NCBI GenBank assembly: GCA_024742575.1 | Contig: JANSYF010000005.1 | Location: forward strand, 40,494-104,493 | Reading direction: 5' to 3' | DNA: 64,000 nucleotides | Source of the DNA: Paracoccaceae bacterium | GTDB taxonomy: Bacteria > Pseudomonadota > Alphaproteobacteria > Rhodobacterales > Rhodobacteraceae | Part shown: piece by piece, positions 8,652-17,064 of the stretch | Position numbering within the stretch: position 1 is the first letter of the stretch | How the letters are laid out: each line of letters opens with the position of its first letter | Translations under genes and position numbers: made by a program | The notes under the pieces: model-generated | The model's input: the letters and a program-made list of their open reading frames with translations, nothing else | What the model was told of the DNA's origin: nothing | The model's database searches: none

Positions 8652-9149
8652 ATGACGCTAGACCCATTCCTGACCGCATCGCAACATCTGCAAGTGCACA
8701 TGGTCTCTGCCATCCTTGGCCTGACACTTGGTCCCGTTGTTCTTTACAGGCACCGACGGGACAGGGTGCACAAAATCCTGGGCTATGTCTGGGTCGTGGC
8801 CATGGCGTCACTGGCGCTGTCGTCGTTCTGGATCGAAGCGTTCTGGAGCCCGTTCTACTTTGGCCCGTTGCACGGGTTCGCAGTGCTGACGCTTGTATCG
8901 CTCTGGATGGGGGTGCGGCATGCGGTAAACCGTGATTTCGAGGCGCATCAGGCGGTCTTTCGCAGTCTCTATTCCAATGGCTTGATCATCGCAGGTGCGT
9001 TTACGTTCTTGCCCGGACGGTCGATCAACCGGATGATATTTGGCGATCTACCCGAGATGGGCTGGGCCGTAATCGCGGTTGTCCTGACCATCGTTGTGGT
9101 GCGTGCGTTGGGGCCGCGGGTCGGGGTCTGGCAGCGAACCTCGCAATAG
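8652..9149 (+). CDS. DUF2306 membrane protein
   Basis: A 165-residue protein with four predicted membrane helices. The DUF2306-type pattern is visible: LQVHMVSAILGLTLGPVVLY at the start, HKILGYVWVVAMASLALSSFW, then FGPLHGFAVLTL and a late helix VIAVVLTIVVVRALG. Conserved histidines in or next to the helices (HLQVH, HKILGY, HGF) are typical of the family and may bind metal or haem; that is inference. The start at ATG 8652 is set by AGAGGA upstream. It is divergent from a membrane LytTR regulator, a pairing seen repeatedly for this family. Confidence 0.75.
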   Translation: MTLDPFLTASQHLQVHMVSAILGLTLGPVVLYRHRRDRVHKILGYVWVVAMASLALSSFWIEAFWSPFYFGPLHGFAVLTLVSLWMGVRHAVNRDFEAHQAVFRSLYSNGLIIAGAFTFLPGRSINRMIFGDLPEMGWAVIAVVLTIVVVRALGPRVGVWQRTSQ

Positions 9150-9215
9150 TGCGAAATTTGTCCTTGCCCCCGATTGCGACCTTCGCTAATGAGCCGCCTA
9201 CCATGTCAAGACAGT

Positions 9216-9301
9216 GCGGTCGTGGCGGAATGGTAGACGCGCAGCGTTGAGGTCGCTGTGGGGTAATACCCGTGAGAGTTCGAGTCTCTCCGACCGCACC
9301 A
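9216..9301 (+). tRNA. tRNA-Leu (GAG anticodon)
   Basis: The acceptor arms GCGGTCG (9216-9222) and CGACCGC (9291-9297) pair perfectly, with discriminator A and encoded CCA at 9299-9301. The anticodon loop reads TTGAGGT, giving GAG, which reads CTC leucine codons. A long variable arm (TGGGGTAATACCCG) and the T loop GTTCGAGTC fit a class II tRNA of 86 bases. Confidence 0.97.
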
Positions 9302-9328
9302 TTTTCTGAACATCATCAATTCGCTGAA

Positions 9329-9340
9329 GGTTTGCAAACC
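9329..9340. terminator. Short palindrome between tRNA-Leu and abrB-type gene
   Basis: GGTTTGCAAACC is a 12-base perfect palindrome between the tRNA end and the stop codon of the convergent permease gene. It may help end transcription; it is weak evidence. Confidence 0.25.
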
Positions 9341-9348
9341 AGAGTTTG

Positions 9349-10377
9349 CTACTTTGCAATTCGGGTGTTGAAGACACGCGCGGCCAATGGCGCACCCATG
9401 ATGACCACGAAAATCCGCAACACATGGTGCGCCACAACAAAAGCAACGTCGGCACCAACGATCAGTGCAAGCACCGTCAGTTCTGCCTGACCGCCGGGGG
9501 CAAAGGCGAGCAAGGTCTCCATACCGGGGGCAAAGCCCAGTCCGTAGATTGCCTCTACGAAAATCAGTGTGAGCACGATCAGAATTCCGCAAAAGCCCAA
9601 TCCGGCTGCCAGATCCTTGCGAATCTCGGCCATCGTGATCCCGGCGTATTTGGTGCCGATCGTCATGCCGATAAAGAATTGCGCGGCCCAGATCGCCTCG
9701 GCGGGGGGGCGGTTGTGCAGCCCGCCTGCCAGCGTCAGCGCGGCTGTGACGATCAGGGGGCCAAGGATCGACGCCCCGAACAGGCCCACGCGTTTTGCCA
9801 GACGCCAGCCAGCGATGGCACAGACCGCCATAAGTAACAGCTCAACGGGGGGGATGCTGACAGCAGGTGCGCCGGGTGGGTTAGACAAATCCGCGTCCCA
9901 GATGCCAATCAACAGAAAGGGAAGGGCAACCACGATCACCATCACCCGTGTCGCGTGGATCAGGCTAAGCGTGCGCACGTTGGCTCCGGCCTCTTCTCCA
10001 AAGACAATCATATCCTGCAATCCGCCGGGCATGGTGGCGTAATAGGCCGTGGCGAAATCATACCCACACAAGCGCTGAAAATAGGGCACTCCGACCGCGC
10101 CTATCACCGCAACCATGATCGGGACTAACAGAAGCGTCGGCCACATCGCAGGGAAGGTCCCCAGAACGGAGGGGGTGAGCGTTGCTCCGACAGCAACGCC
10201 CAGAACCGTCCGCATTGAATCATTAAGCAGCTTGATCCCGCGCATCTTGACCCCGGCAAGCGCGGTGGCAAGGCAGGCAAAGATCGGTCCCATCAGCCAT
10301 GGCAGCGGCAGTTGCAGCAGCTTGAACAGCGCAACCCCAAGTCCGGCGATGGCAAAGGTGCGCAGAACCACAATCAC
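9349..10377 (-). CDS. AbrB-family membrane protein (putative permease)
   Basis: A 342-residue, roughly 10-helix inner membrane protein of the AbrB/COG3180 type, often mislabelled 'ammonia monooxygenase'. Family signatures are LPLPWLMGPIFACL, GVAVGATLTP, FATAYYATMPGGLQDMIVFGEEAGAN, a second-half copy LLAFAPGGQAELTVLALIVGAD and AFVVAHHVLRI. The two repeated APGG/MPGG segments show an internal duplication. Translation begins at a GTG whose last bases overlap the TGA of the upstream gntR gene, so it is translationally coupled and probably controlled by that regulator. The substrate is not known. Confidence 0.85.
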   Translation of the reverse strand: MIVVLRTFAIAGLGVALFKLLQLPLPWLMGPIFACLATALAGVKMRGIKLLNDSMRTVLGVAVGATLTPSVLGTFPAMWPTLLLVPIMVAVIGAVGVPYFQRLCGYDFATAYYATMPGGLQDMIVFGEEAGANVRTLSLIHATRVMVIVVALPFLLIGIWDADLSNPPGAPAVSIPPVELLLMAVCAIAGWRLAKRVGLFGASILGPLIVTAALTLAGGLHNRPPAEAIWAAQFFIGMTIGTKYAGITMAEIRKDLAAGLGFCGILIVLTLIFVEAIYGLGFAPGMETLLAFAPGGQAELTVLALIVGADVAFVVAHHVLRIFVVIMGAPLAARVFNTRIAK

Positions 10378-11016
10378 GCTGACATGCCTTTGAGTCGGTA
10401 TCTAAGCGAGGTTTGCAGATGCGACTCGGCGGCATCCGCTGCTTTGTCGCCGTCGCGCTGGCGCAGGGCGGTGGTCACCTCGCCATGCTGGGATACGACG
10501 ATGAGGATGCGGTCAGGGTCGAGATATGTTGTCGGCCCCAGTAGGATCAGCGCGTTGTTGATCGCCTCGGCCGAAGTCAGCAGAAAACGATTACGGGCGG
10601 CACGGTAAAGCGCCTCGTGGAAATCCTGATTGATTGCAGCCCCCAAGGTGGGTGTGTTCTGCGCATCAAGGATACGGGCGTTCATGTCATCCAACGCGTC
10701 AAACTCGGCCTCGGATCCATGCTGTGCCGCCATACGGGCGGCGGTGCGTTCCAGCACGATCCGCATCTCGTAAAGTTCGACCACCTCGGTTTGGGATAGT
10801 TTTCGGATCACCGCGCCAATTCGGGGGCGGTGTTCGACAATGCCGTTGTTTTCAAGCCTCCGCAGCGCTTCGCGCACGGGGGTGCGGGACAGGTTGAGCC
10901 GTTGGGCCACGTCTTCTTCACGTAGACGATCACCGGGGGCGAAGTCGCCACTGCGCAGCGCCTCTATGAGGCTGTCATAGGCGGCTTCACCGCTGGATTT
11001 CTTGGTGGTGCTCATA
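10374..11016 (-). CDS. GntR-family (FCD type) transcriptional regulator
   Basis: A 213-residue regulator: an N-terminal winged helix (AYDSLIEALRSGDFAPGDRLREEDVAQRLNLSRTPVREALRRLENNGIVEH) and a C-terminal FCD ligand domain (YEMRIVLERTAARMAA, DFHEALYRAARNRFL, HGEVTTALRQRDGDKAADAAESHL). FCD regulators typically sense small organic acids and repress neighbouring genes. The start is the ATG at 11014-11016; an upstream TTG lies inside the operator. A perfect operator-like palindrome touches the start codon, implying autorepression. The coupled permease gene downstream is the probable target. Confidence 0.92.
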
Positions 11017-11038
11017 TTGTATCCGTTTGGATACAATC
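11017..11038. promoter_or_regulatory. Operator palindrome of the GntR regulator
   Basis: ATTGTATCC (11017-11025) and GGATACAAT (11030-11038) form a perfect 9-bp inverted repeat with spacer GTTT, directly against the gntR start codon. TTGTATNN-type dyads are classic for FCD-GntR proteins. Binding here would block translation initiation sequences and the 5' end of the transcript, so this is very likely the autoregulatory site. Confidence 0.8.
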
Positions 11039-11085
11039 TTGATACGCAGACCCCGTCGTCTTGTCAAACTCCACGTGCAAAAGGA

Positions 11086-11110
11086 AAACGCGCCCCAATG
11101 GGCGCGTTTA
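11086..11110 (-). terminator. Terminator of the small exported-protein gene
   Basis: A GCGCCC/GGGCGC hairpin with a 4-base loop followed on the minus strand by TTTTCCTTTT. It lies just past the stop codon of the 93-residue protein gene. Confidence 0.7.
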
Positions 11111-11126
11111 TTACAGCTTTCCCGCG

Positions 11127-11408
11127 TCAATCCGCTTGAGAAAGCTGGAAAGGTTGTGGCGCGAAATCATGTGTGTCCGCATGCTCCAAAGCACCAGCGT
11201 TTTGCAGTTCTTCATGTACCAGCAAAACTTTCATACCGTGCGACAGGTCAGAGCGGCCGTGGATGCCCCGGATCTTATCTCTGACATCGACGCCAAGTGT
11301 CACTGCGTTGAAATTCGTGACGTAGGTGCTGATCACCTCGGGCAGCGGTTCCGCAGCAAGGCTCAGGGGCGTCAGGGTCATCATCAGTGCAGCAATCAGT
11401 CGGGTCAT
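11127..11408 (-). CDS. Small exported protein of unknown function
   Basis: A 93-residue protein with a signal peptide, MTRLIAALMMTLTPLSLAAEPLPEV, probably cleaved after SLAA. The mature part (about 73 residues) is mildly acidic, rich in His and Asp near the C-terminus (EHADTHDFAP), with no cysteine pair or repeats. I do not recognise a family. Its upstream bases share the 12-mer GTATCCGTTTGG with the GntR operator 390 bases away, so it may belong to the same regulon. Confidence 0.6.
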   Translation of the reverse strand: MTRLIAALMMTLTPLSLAAEPLPEVISTYVTNFNAVTLGVDVRDKIRGIHGRSDLSHGMKVLLVHEELQNAGALEHADTHDFAPQPFQLSQAD

Positions 11409-11480
11409 GATCTGGTATCCGTTTGGCAGCGGTTCACCAAATCAACGATTGTCAGGCGCGAAAAGTTCCGCGCTGACGGC

Positions 11481-12416
11481 TTAGGGCAAAGCGCCGAGCC
11501 AAATCCATGCAGTGACAACAGACAATGCGCTGGCCATCAATACTGAAGATGCTGCAACCCGGCGGGCGCGGCCATAGATGTTGGCAAAGACATAACAATT
11601 GACACCCGGTGCCATCGCTGCGGTTAGAACCGCGCTGCGAAACGCGCTGTCGTCAAGGTCGAATGCAGTTCCGAGGGTCCAAGTGATCGACGGATGCAGG
11701 ACAAGGCTGATCGCGCAGACAAAAAGGATGATCCGAATATCCCCTTCGGGGCGATAGCGGTAGAGGACGCCACCCATAGCGAACAACGCCGCAGGCAGGG
11801 CGGTGCGTACCATCATGTCCAGCGCGTCTGTAAACGGTGCGGGCAGATTCACGTTGAACAGGTTAAATACCGCACCGATGGCGATGCCGATCACCAATGC
11901 GTTGCGGAACATGGCCTTGGCTACGATCACCGGCAGGTCGCGGTTCGGTTTTCCTGCGGCGCGGGCGCGTACGAACTCCATCACTGTGATGCCTAGCCCG
12001 TAGCAAAACGGCGAATGCAGCGCGATGATGGCGTAATTGGCTGAAAGCGAGTCCGGACCGTAGGCGCGTTCTGTGATCGCGAGACCCAACAGCACCGAGT
12101 TGGCAAAGAGGCAAGTAAATCCGATAGCAACGGAATCTTCCCAATCCCGCTTGAACAGGTAGCGGGCACCAAAAAGGCCGACGATAAAACAGCTTAACGA
12201 TCCGGAGTAAAAGCTGATGAGCAGCGGCAGCGAAAAGCTGTCATCAAGGTCAAGAGTCCAGATCGCCCGAAACAGAAGACAGGGGATCGCGACGTTCTGG
12301 GTAAAGGACATCAGCCCGTCGATAGAAGCTGCAGACAGCAATCCCCGCCAAGCCACGAGATAGCCGAACCCGATCACCAGAAAGACCGGCAGAATGATGT
12401 CGAGAAGCGCCTGCAT
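11481..12416 (-). CDS. AEC-family transporter
   Basis: A 311-residue, 10-helix membrane protein of the auxin efflux carrier superfamily. Signatures include MQALLDIILPVFLVIGFGYLVAWRG at the N-terminus, FTQNVAIPCLLFRAI, and TAALPAALFAMGGVLYR plus AMAPGVNCYVFANIYG in the second half. AEC proteins in bacteria export or import organic anions such as malate; the substrate here cannot be told. It lies between the small exported-protein gene and the MBL/tatD cluster, same strand, 46 bases after the latter. Confidence 0.88.
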   Translation of the reverse strand: MQALLDIILPVFLVIGFGYLVAWRGLLSAASIDGLMSFTQNVAIPCLLFRAIWTLDLDDSFSLPLLISFYSGSLSCFIVGLFGARYLFKRDWEDSVAIGFTCLFANSVLLGLAITERAYGPDSLSANYAIIALHSPFCYGLGITVMEFVRARAAGKPNRDLPVIVAKAMFRNALVIGIAIGAVFNLFNVNLPAPFTDALDMMVRTALPAALFAMGGVLYRYRPEGDIRIILFVCAISLVLHPSITWTLGTAFDLDDSAFRSAVLTAAMAPGVNCYVFANIYGRARRVAASSVLMASALSVVTAWIWLGALP

Positions 12417-12462
12417 CAGCCGCGCATCCGTTCGGTTCGCCCGCCGTATCGTACGGTCAGCG

Positions 12463-13266
12463 TCACCCCAGTGGCTGCGTGATCACCATGCCATCATAGG
12501 CCGGTGTGATGTGGTCGGGGGTTTCGGCCTCGACCGTGGCGTAGTCGAGATCGATATGCATGTTGGTCAACACGCCTTGGCGCGGTTTCGCGCGTTCCAT
12601 CCATTCCAGCGATTGCGCGAGGTGCGCATGGGTTGGGTGCGGGGCGCGGCGTAGCGCGTCGAGGATCCAAACGTCTAGGTTTTGCAAGTGGTCTGTCCAG
12701 ACGTCCTCGGAGATCTTGGCGACGTCCGGCAGGTAAGCCAGATCGCCAATGCGGAATCCCAGCGCGTCGATGCTGCCGTGGTTGACCTTGAACGGAGTCA
12801 GGGTGATTTCGCCACCCGCGCCTTCAATGTGCACCGGACCGTTGATGGTGTTCATGTCAAGGATCGGCGGGTAGGGGCTGTCGGCAGGCTGCACAAAGGC
12901 ATAGCCAAAGCGCGAGAAAAGATCGTTCTGCGTGTCGCCATCGGCCCAGACTTGCAGCCGTTTGCGCATGTTGAATACGATCATTCGCAGGTCATCGACC
13001 CCGTGCACATGGTCGGCATGGCTGTGGGTGTAGACCACCGCGTCCAGCTCTCCGACGCCTGCGCTCAGGAGTTGGGCGCGCATGTCGGGGCTGGTGTCGA
13101 TCAGCACACGGGTAATGCCGTCATCCGTGACCCGTTCGACGAGCATCGAACAGCGGCGTCGGGTGTTCTTGGGGTTCTCGGGATCGCATGCGCCCCAAAG
13201 ACCACCAAGACGGGGCACCCCGCCGGATGATCCGCAGCCCAGAATGGTGAAACGCATTTCACCCAT
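12463..13266 (-). CDS. MBL-fold metal-dependent hydrolase (PhnP-like)
   Basis: A 267-residue metallo-beta-lactamase-fold protein. It has the start MRFTILGCGSSGGVPRLGG, the metal site THSHADHVHGVDDLR, a later VNHGSIDALGFRIGDLAYLPD and a distal TNMHIDLDY. This matches PhnP/lipoate-ligase-like MBL proteins found beside tatD in alphaproteobacteria; PhnP itself is a cyclic phosphodiesterase. The ATG at 13264-13266 overlaps the tatD stop (TAATG), so the two are coupled; an internal ATG three codons on is the alternative start. Confidence 0.88.
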   Translation of the reverse strand: MGEMRFTILGCGSSGGVPRLGGLWGACDPENPKNTRRRCSMLVERVTDDGITRVLIDTSPDMRAQLLSAGVGELDAVVYTHSHADHVHGVDDLRMIVFNMRKRLQVWADGDTQNDLFSRFGYAFVQPADSPYPPILDMNTINGPVHIEGAGGEITLTPFKVNHGSIDALGFRIGDLAYLPDVAKISEDVWTDHLQNLDVWILDALRRAPHPTHAHLAQSLEWMERAKPRQGVLTNMHIDLDYATVEAETPDHITPAYDGMVITQPLG

Positions 13267-14069
13267 TACGCGGCTGCCTCGTATTGCGCGGCTTTCCAGA
13301 ACAGGCGTTCGAAATTGGCCTCGGTCTGGGCGGCGAAATCGGCGTAGTCCATGCCGTAGATGTCAGCCCCAACGCGGGCGGTATGTGCTGTGTAGGCCGG
13401 TTCGTTGCGTTTGCCGCGATGGGGCGGCGGCGCAAGGTAGGGGCTGTCGGTTTCCACGAGCACCCTGTCCACCGGAGCAGCAGCGAAGATGTCACGCAAT
13501 TCCTGGCTCTTGGGGAAGGCGGCGATGCCGGACATCGACAGGTAGAAGCCAAGGTCCAGTGCCGCGCGCGCCAGTTCTGCGGACGACGAAAAGCAATGCA
13601 TCACGCAGGTATAGGGCTTGGTATTGAAGCCATCCGTTAGGATTTGGGCCATGTCGTCATCCGCCGCACGGGCATGAATGATCAGAGGCAGGCCGGTCTC
13701 CTGCGCCGCCTCGATATGCACTTTCAGAGAGGTCTTCTGAATCTCGGCGCTTTCGGCGGTGTAGTGATAGTCCAGTCCGGTCTCGCCAATGCCGACGAAT
13801 TTCGGATGCTGCGCAAGCTTGACCAGTTCATCGACCGTTGTCAGCGGCTCATCAGCGGCGCTCATCGGGTGGGTGCCAGCGGCGTAGAACACTGGGGCAA
13901 ACGCTTCGGCAATCGCGCGCACCTGCGGTTCAAGCCGAAGACGGGTGCAGATCGTGACCATGCGGCGCACGCCTGCATCAAGCGCGCGGGCAATGACTTC
14001 GGGGCGTTCGTCGTTGAAATCCGGGAAGTCCAGATGGCAATGGCTGTCGGTGATCTGTGGTGTCAACAT
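13266..14069 (-). CDS. tatD: TatD-family deoxyribonuclease
   Basis: A 267-residue TatD-type metal-dependent nuclease: ITDSHCHLDFPDF (first metal site), AAGTHPMSA, FVGIGETGLDYHY, LPLIIHARAADDDM, CVMHCFSSSAELA, and VLVETDSPYLAPPPHRGKRNEP. These are the canonical motifs. I choose the ATG at 14067-14069; a longer frame upstream has no family similarity. It follows holB by 43 bases and is coupled to the MBL gene, the usual order holB-tatD-MBL in alphaproteobacteria. Confidence 0.95.
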   Translation of the reverse strand: MLTPQITDSHCHLDFPDFNDERPEVIARALDAGVRRMVTICTRLRLEPQVRAIAEAFAPVFYAAGTHPMSAADEPLTTVDELVKLAQHPKFVGIGETGLDYHYTAESAEIQKTSLKVHIEAAQETGLPLIIHARAADDDMAQILTDGFNTKPYTCVMHCFSSSAELARAALDLGFYLSMSGIAAFPKSQELRDIFAAAPVDRVLVETDSPYLAPPPHRGKRNEPAYTAHTARVGADIYGMDYADFAAQTEANFERLFWKAAQYEAAA

Positions 14070-14112
14070 GAGGCTGGTATCAGGGATGCGGGCAGGGGCG
14101 TCAAGATGTGGC

Positions 14113-15240
14113 TTACGACCTGGGGCAGCCATCCTGAAGGGCAAGAAAGCTGGACAGCACAAGCGATCCCGCTTCAACATTCACGGCGCGCCCGTGGCGC
14201 AGGCGTTCGCCTTGGTCTTGTGCCAGTTGCGCCCATTGCCGGGCCGCTGTGGGTGAGGGGCACAGACGTTGGAAGGTCTGCGCCTCTTGCGCTGCCGCTT
14301 CGGGATCCGGCGGTTGCCCAGTGGCGCCCGTGCGGGCAAGGCGAGTCAGGGCGCGGTCAAAAAGGCCGAGCAGTAGATCAAGTCTTTCCTCCTTGCCACG
14401 TCCAGCCGCGCTTTCGGCCAACGCGATGGCATGCGGGCGGCTGAGATCGGGCAGGGTGGAGAGAAGTTTCACCAGATCAGCGTAAAGCTTAAGCCCGTCC
14501 TGCTGCATCAGGCGGACTGCTTCGCCAACGGACCCGCCTGACAGGGCAGCCAAAGCGGCAGGGTCGGACACGGACTGGTCGATCTCGGTTGCCGCAAGCG
14601 CTTGTGCCATATCGGCTGCATTGAGCGGGGCCAGCCGCAATTCGCGGCAGCGGGACCGGATGGTGGGCAAAAGCCGCGAGGGCTGATGGCTGATCAAAAG
14701 CAGCGTTGTGCGGTCGGGTGGTTCTTCCAGCAGTTTGAGGATCGCATTGGCGGCACTTACGTTCATGTCGTCGGCGGCATCGACAATCACCACGCGGCGG
14801 CCCCCATCGGCAGAGGACAACGCAAAGAACCCCTTTAGACGTCGCACCTCGTCAACGGTTATTTGTGCCTTCAGGCGTTTCGCTTTCTCGTCGTAGGGAC
14901 GGCGCAGCGCGAACAGCCCCGGTTCCGCCCCCGCCATCATGCGGCGTGATACGGGATGCTCTGGGTCGATATGCAAATCAGTCGGAGGTGGCGGTGCGCC
15001 GAACAAGCCATCGTCCTGCGTAATGGGGGTGGCTAGCAGGAACCGCGCGATCTGCCATGCAAGTGTGGCTTTGCCCACCCCGCGCGGTCCGGTGATCAGC
15101 CAGCCATGATGCAGCCGGTCGGAACTGAACGCCAGCAGAAAGTCGGCTTGCGCCGCGTCCTGACCATACAGCAGCGATGTCTCGCGCGGGTGCGGCGCAC
15201 CGTCGATACGGTCTGGTTCTGGCTGTGTTGCGTCACTCAT
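14113..15240 (-). CDS. holB: DNA polymerase III subunit delta prime
   Basis: A 375-residue clamp-loader subunit. Walker A GPRGVGKATLAWQ, VIVDAADDMNVSAANAILKLLEEPP and the IRSRCREL (SRC) motif mark the AAA+ part; the C-terminal collar domain follows. It helps load the beta clamp during replication. The start overlaps the tmk stop by four bases. Length is typical of alphaproteobacterial HolB. Confidence 0.94.
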   Translation of the reverse strand: MSDATQPEPDRIDGAPHPRETSLLYGQDAAQADFLLAFSSDRLHHGWLITGPRGVGKATLAWQIARFLLATPITQDDGLFGAPPPPTDLHIDPEHPVSRRMMAGAEPGLFALRRPYDEKAKRLKAQITVDEVRRLKGFFALSSADGGRRVVIVDAADDMNVSAANAILKLLEEPPDRTTLLLISHQPSRLLPTIRSRCRELRLAPLNAADMAQALAATEIDQSVSDPAALAALSGGSVGEAVRLMQQDGLKLYADLVKLLSTLPDLSRPHAIALAESAAGRGKEERLDLLLGLFDRALTRLARTGATGQPPDPEAAAQEAQTFQRLCPSPTAARQWAQLAQDQGERLRHGRAVNVEAGSLVLSSFLALQDGCPRS

Positions 15241-15863
15241 GTCAGATGCGGGCTTACCGCAGCCCAGACATCCTCTGCAACGGTCTCGGCATCCCGCGCG
15301 CCGTCAATCACGCGGAACCGGTCAGCGTATTCTTCGGCCAGCGCCAGAAATCCGGCGCGCATCGCTTCTTGCAGCGACGCGCCGAAATCCTCGAACCGTT
15401 CTTCAACCGTATTGCGTGCTTTGGCGCGGCTGAGGCCGGTTTCCGGGTCCATGTCGATCAGCAGCGTCAGGTCCGGCTCGACCCCGATCATCAGATCGTG
15501 CAGCGCGTCGACCTTGGCCCGCAAGTTCCCACGTGACAGGCCCTGATACATGCGGGTGCTGTCGGCAAAGCGGTCGCAGATCACCACCTTGCCCGCCTCA
15601 AGCGCGGGCCGGATCGTCCGTTCCAGATGGTCGCGGCGGGCAGCGGTGAAAAGCAGGATCTCGGTCTCTGCCGACCAGCGGTCAGGATCGCCCTGTAACA
15701 CCAAGGCGCGTATTTCCTCGGCCCCCGGACTGCCTCCGGGTTCGCGGGTGTGGATCACATCGACGTCCTGCGCGCGCAGCCTGTCCGCCAGCGTCCGCGC
15801 CTGTGTGGATTTTCCTGACCCATCTATTCCTTCGAAACTGACGAACAGCCCGGATCGGATCAC
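15237..15863 (-). CDS. tmk: Thymidylate kinase
   Basis: A 208-residue dTMP kinase: FVSFEGIDGSGKSTQARTL (P-loop), VIHTREPGGSPGAEEIR (DRE-like loop), VICDRFADSTRMYQG and DLTLLIDMDPETGLSRAKAR. It phosphorylates dTMP to dTDP in the cytosol. The start overlaps the dacA stop by four bases and the end overlaps holB, so dacA-tmk-holB form one coupled unit. Confidence 0.97.
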   Translation of the reverse strand: MIRSGLFVSFEGIDGSGKSTQARTLADRLRAQDVDVIHTREPGGSPGAEEIRALVLQGDPDRWSAETEILLFTAARRDHLERTIRPALEAGKVVICDRFADSTRMYQGLSRGNLRAKVDALHDLMIGVEPDLTLLIDMDPETGLSRAKARNTVEERFEDFGASLQEAMRAGFLALAEEYADRFRVIDGARDAETVAEDVWAAVSPHLT

Positions 15864-17032
15864 ATCGTGTCCTCAGCAGGGGCTTGGATGCGGCCCAGCA
15901 GCACCTGCGACACGCTCATCATTCGGGCGACAAACCCACTGGCGGGAACCGCATTTGCCGCGAAAAGGGGAATGCGGTGTTCGGGTAGGCCCTCGGGGCT
16001 GATGATCAGCTCGGCCAGTTGCCGTCCTTCGGCGATCGGTGCTTCGATCGGACCGGTATAGACCACTTCGGCGGTGACGCCTTGACCCGGAGTATTCGGC
16101 AAGAGCAGCGTCACATCTTCCTTTGCAATCAGGCCAACTTTATCGCTGGCACCCATCCAGACGTCGGCTTCAGCGACGACGGCACCGGCACGGGTTACGG
16201 TCTTTTCCGCAAACTGTCGGAAGGCCCAGTTAACAATGGATTCCGATTCCTGCGCACGGGCTTGCGCGCTGTCGAGCCCCGTGATGGTAAAGATCACTCG
16301 GCGGTCGCCCTGCTTGGCCGATCCAACCAAGCCGTAGCCTGCTTCCTGAGTATGGCCGGTCTTCAACCCATCGGCGCCGATACCGAGTGCAAGAAGTGGA
16401 TTGCGGTTGAACCGGTTGGAGGATTCCGCTTCGTCGAACAGAAACTCTTTTTCCGCGAACATTGGGTAGAACTCGGGGAAGTCCTCAATAAGATGGCGGG
16501 CCAAAAGGGTCAGGTCGCGCATGGACATCACATGCCCCGAGGCGGGCCAGCCGCTTGAGTTCTTGAAAACGGAATTGGTCATGCCAAGCTGCTGCGCACG
16601 TTGCGTCATCATGCGGGCAAATCCAGGCTCTGTCCCATCCGGTGACAAGGCTTCGGCCAACACCACACACGCGTCATTGCCGGACAGAACGATGATTCCT
16701 CGGATCAGGTCCTCGACCGAAACGCGCTCACCCTGTCGCAAAAATAGCGTCGAGCCGCCAAACGAATTGGCATGCGCCGAGACCGGCAATTCCTCGTCCA
16801 GCCGTAGACGGCCGTCGCGTACGGCTTCGAACGCAATGTAAAGTGTCATCAGCTTGGACATGGACGCGGGCGGCAGAGCTTCGTCCGCATTCTTGGCAAG
16901 AAGCACGGTCCCGGTTTTTTCATCCAGCACAAAGGCAGCTGTCGCGCGGGTGTCGAATGCCGCGACCGAAGTCGTCGACAACAGCAGCGCGATAAGTCCT
17001 GCGGAAACACTAGCGCGGTATTTGCGGATCAT
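15860..17032 (-). CDS. dacA: D-alanyl-D-alanine carboxypeptidase (PBP5/6 type)
   Basis: A 390-residue serine peptidase that trims the terminal D-Ala of peptidoglycan stem peptides in the periplasm. MIRKYRASVSAGLIALLLSTTSVAAF is the signal peptide. Catalytic motifs are PASMSKLMT (SxxK), SGNDA (SxN) and DGLKTGHT (KTG), with the C-terminal beta domain after. The start at ATG 17030-17032 is backed by GACAGGAGAG. The final helix VARMMSVSQVLLGRI may anchor it to the membrane. Confidence 0.95.
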   Translation of the reverse strand: MIRKYRASVSAGLIALLLSTTSVAAFDTRATAAFVLDEKTGTVLLAKNADEALPPASMSKLMTLYIAFEAVRDGRLRLDEELPVSAHANSFGGSTLFLRQGERVSVEDLIRGIIVLSGNDACVVLAEALSPDGTEPGFARMMTQRAQQLGMTNSVFKNSSGWPASGHVMSMRDLTLLARHLIEDFPEFYPMFAEKEFLFDEAESSNRFNRNPLLALGIGADGLKTGHTQEAGYGLVGSAKQGDRRVIFTITGLDSAQARAQESESIVNWAFRQFAEKTVTRAGAVVAEADVWMGASDKVGLIAKEDVTLLLPNTPGQGVTAEVVYTGPIEAPIAEGRQLAELIISPEGLPEHRIPLFAANAVPASGFVARMMSVSQVLLGRIQAPAEDTM

Positions 17033-17064
17033 GGCAGCTCTCCTGTCATACCTGCGGGGTCGGG

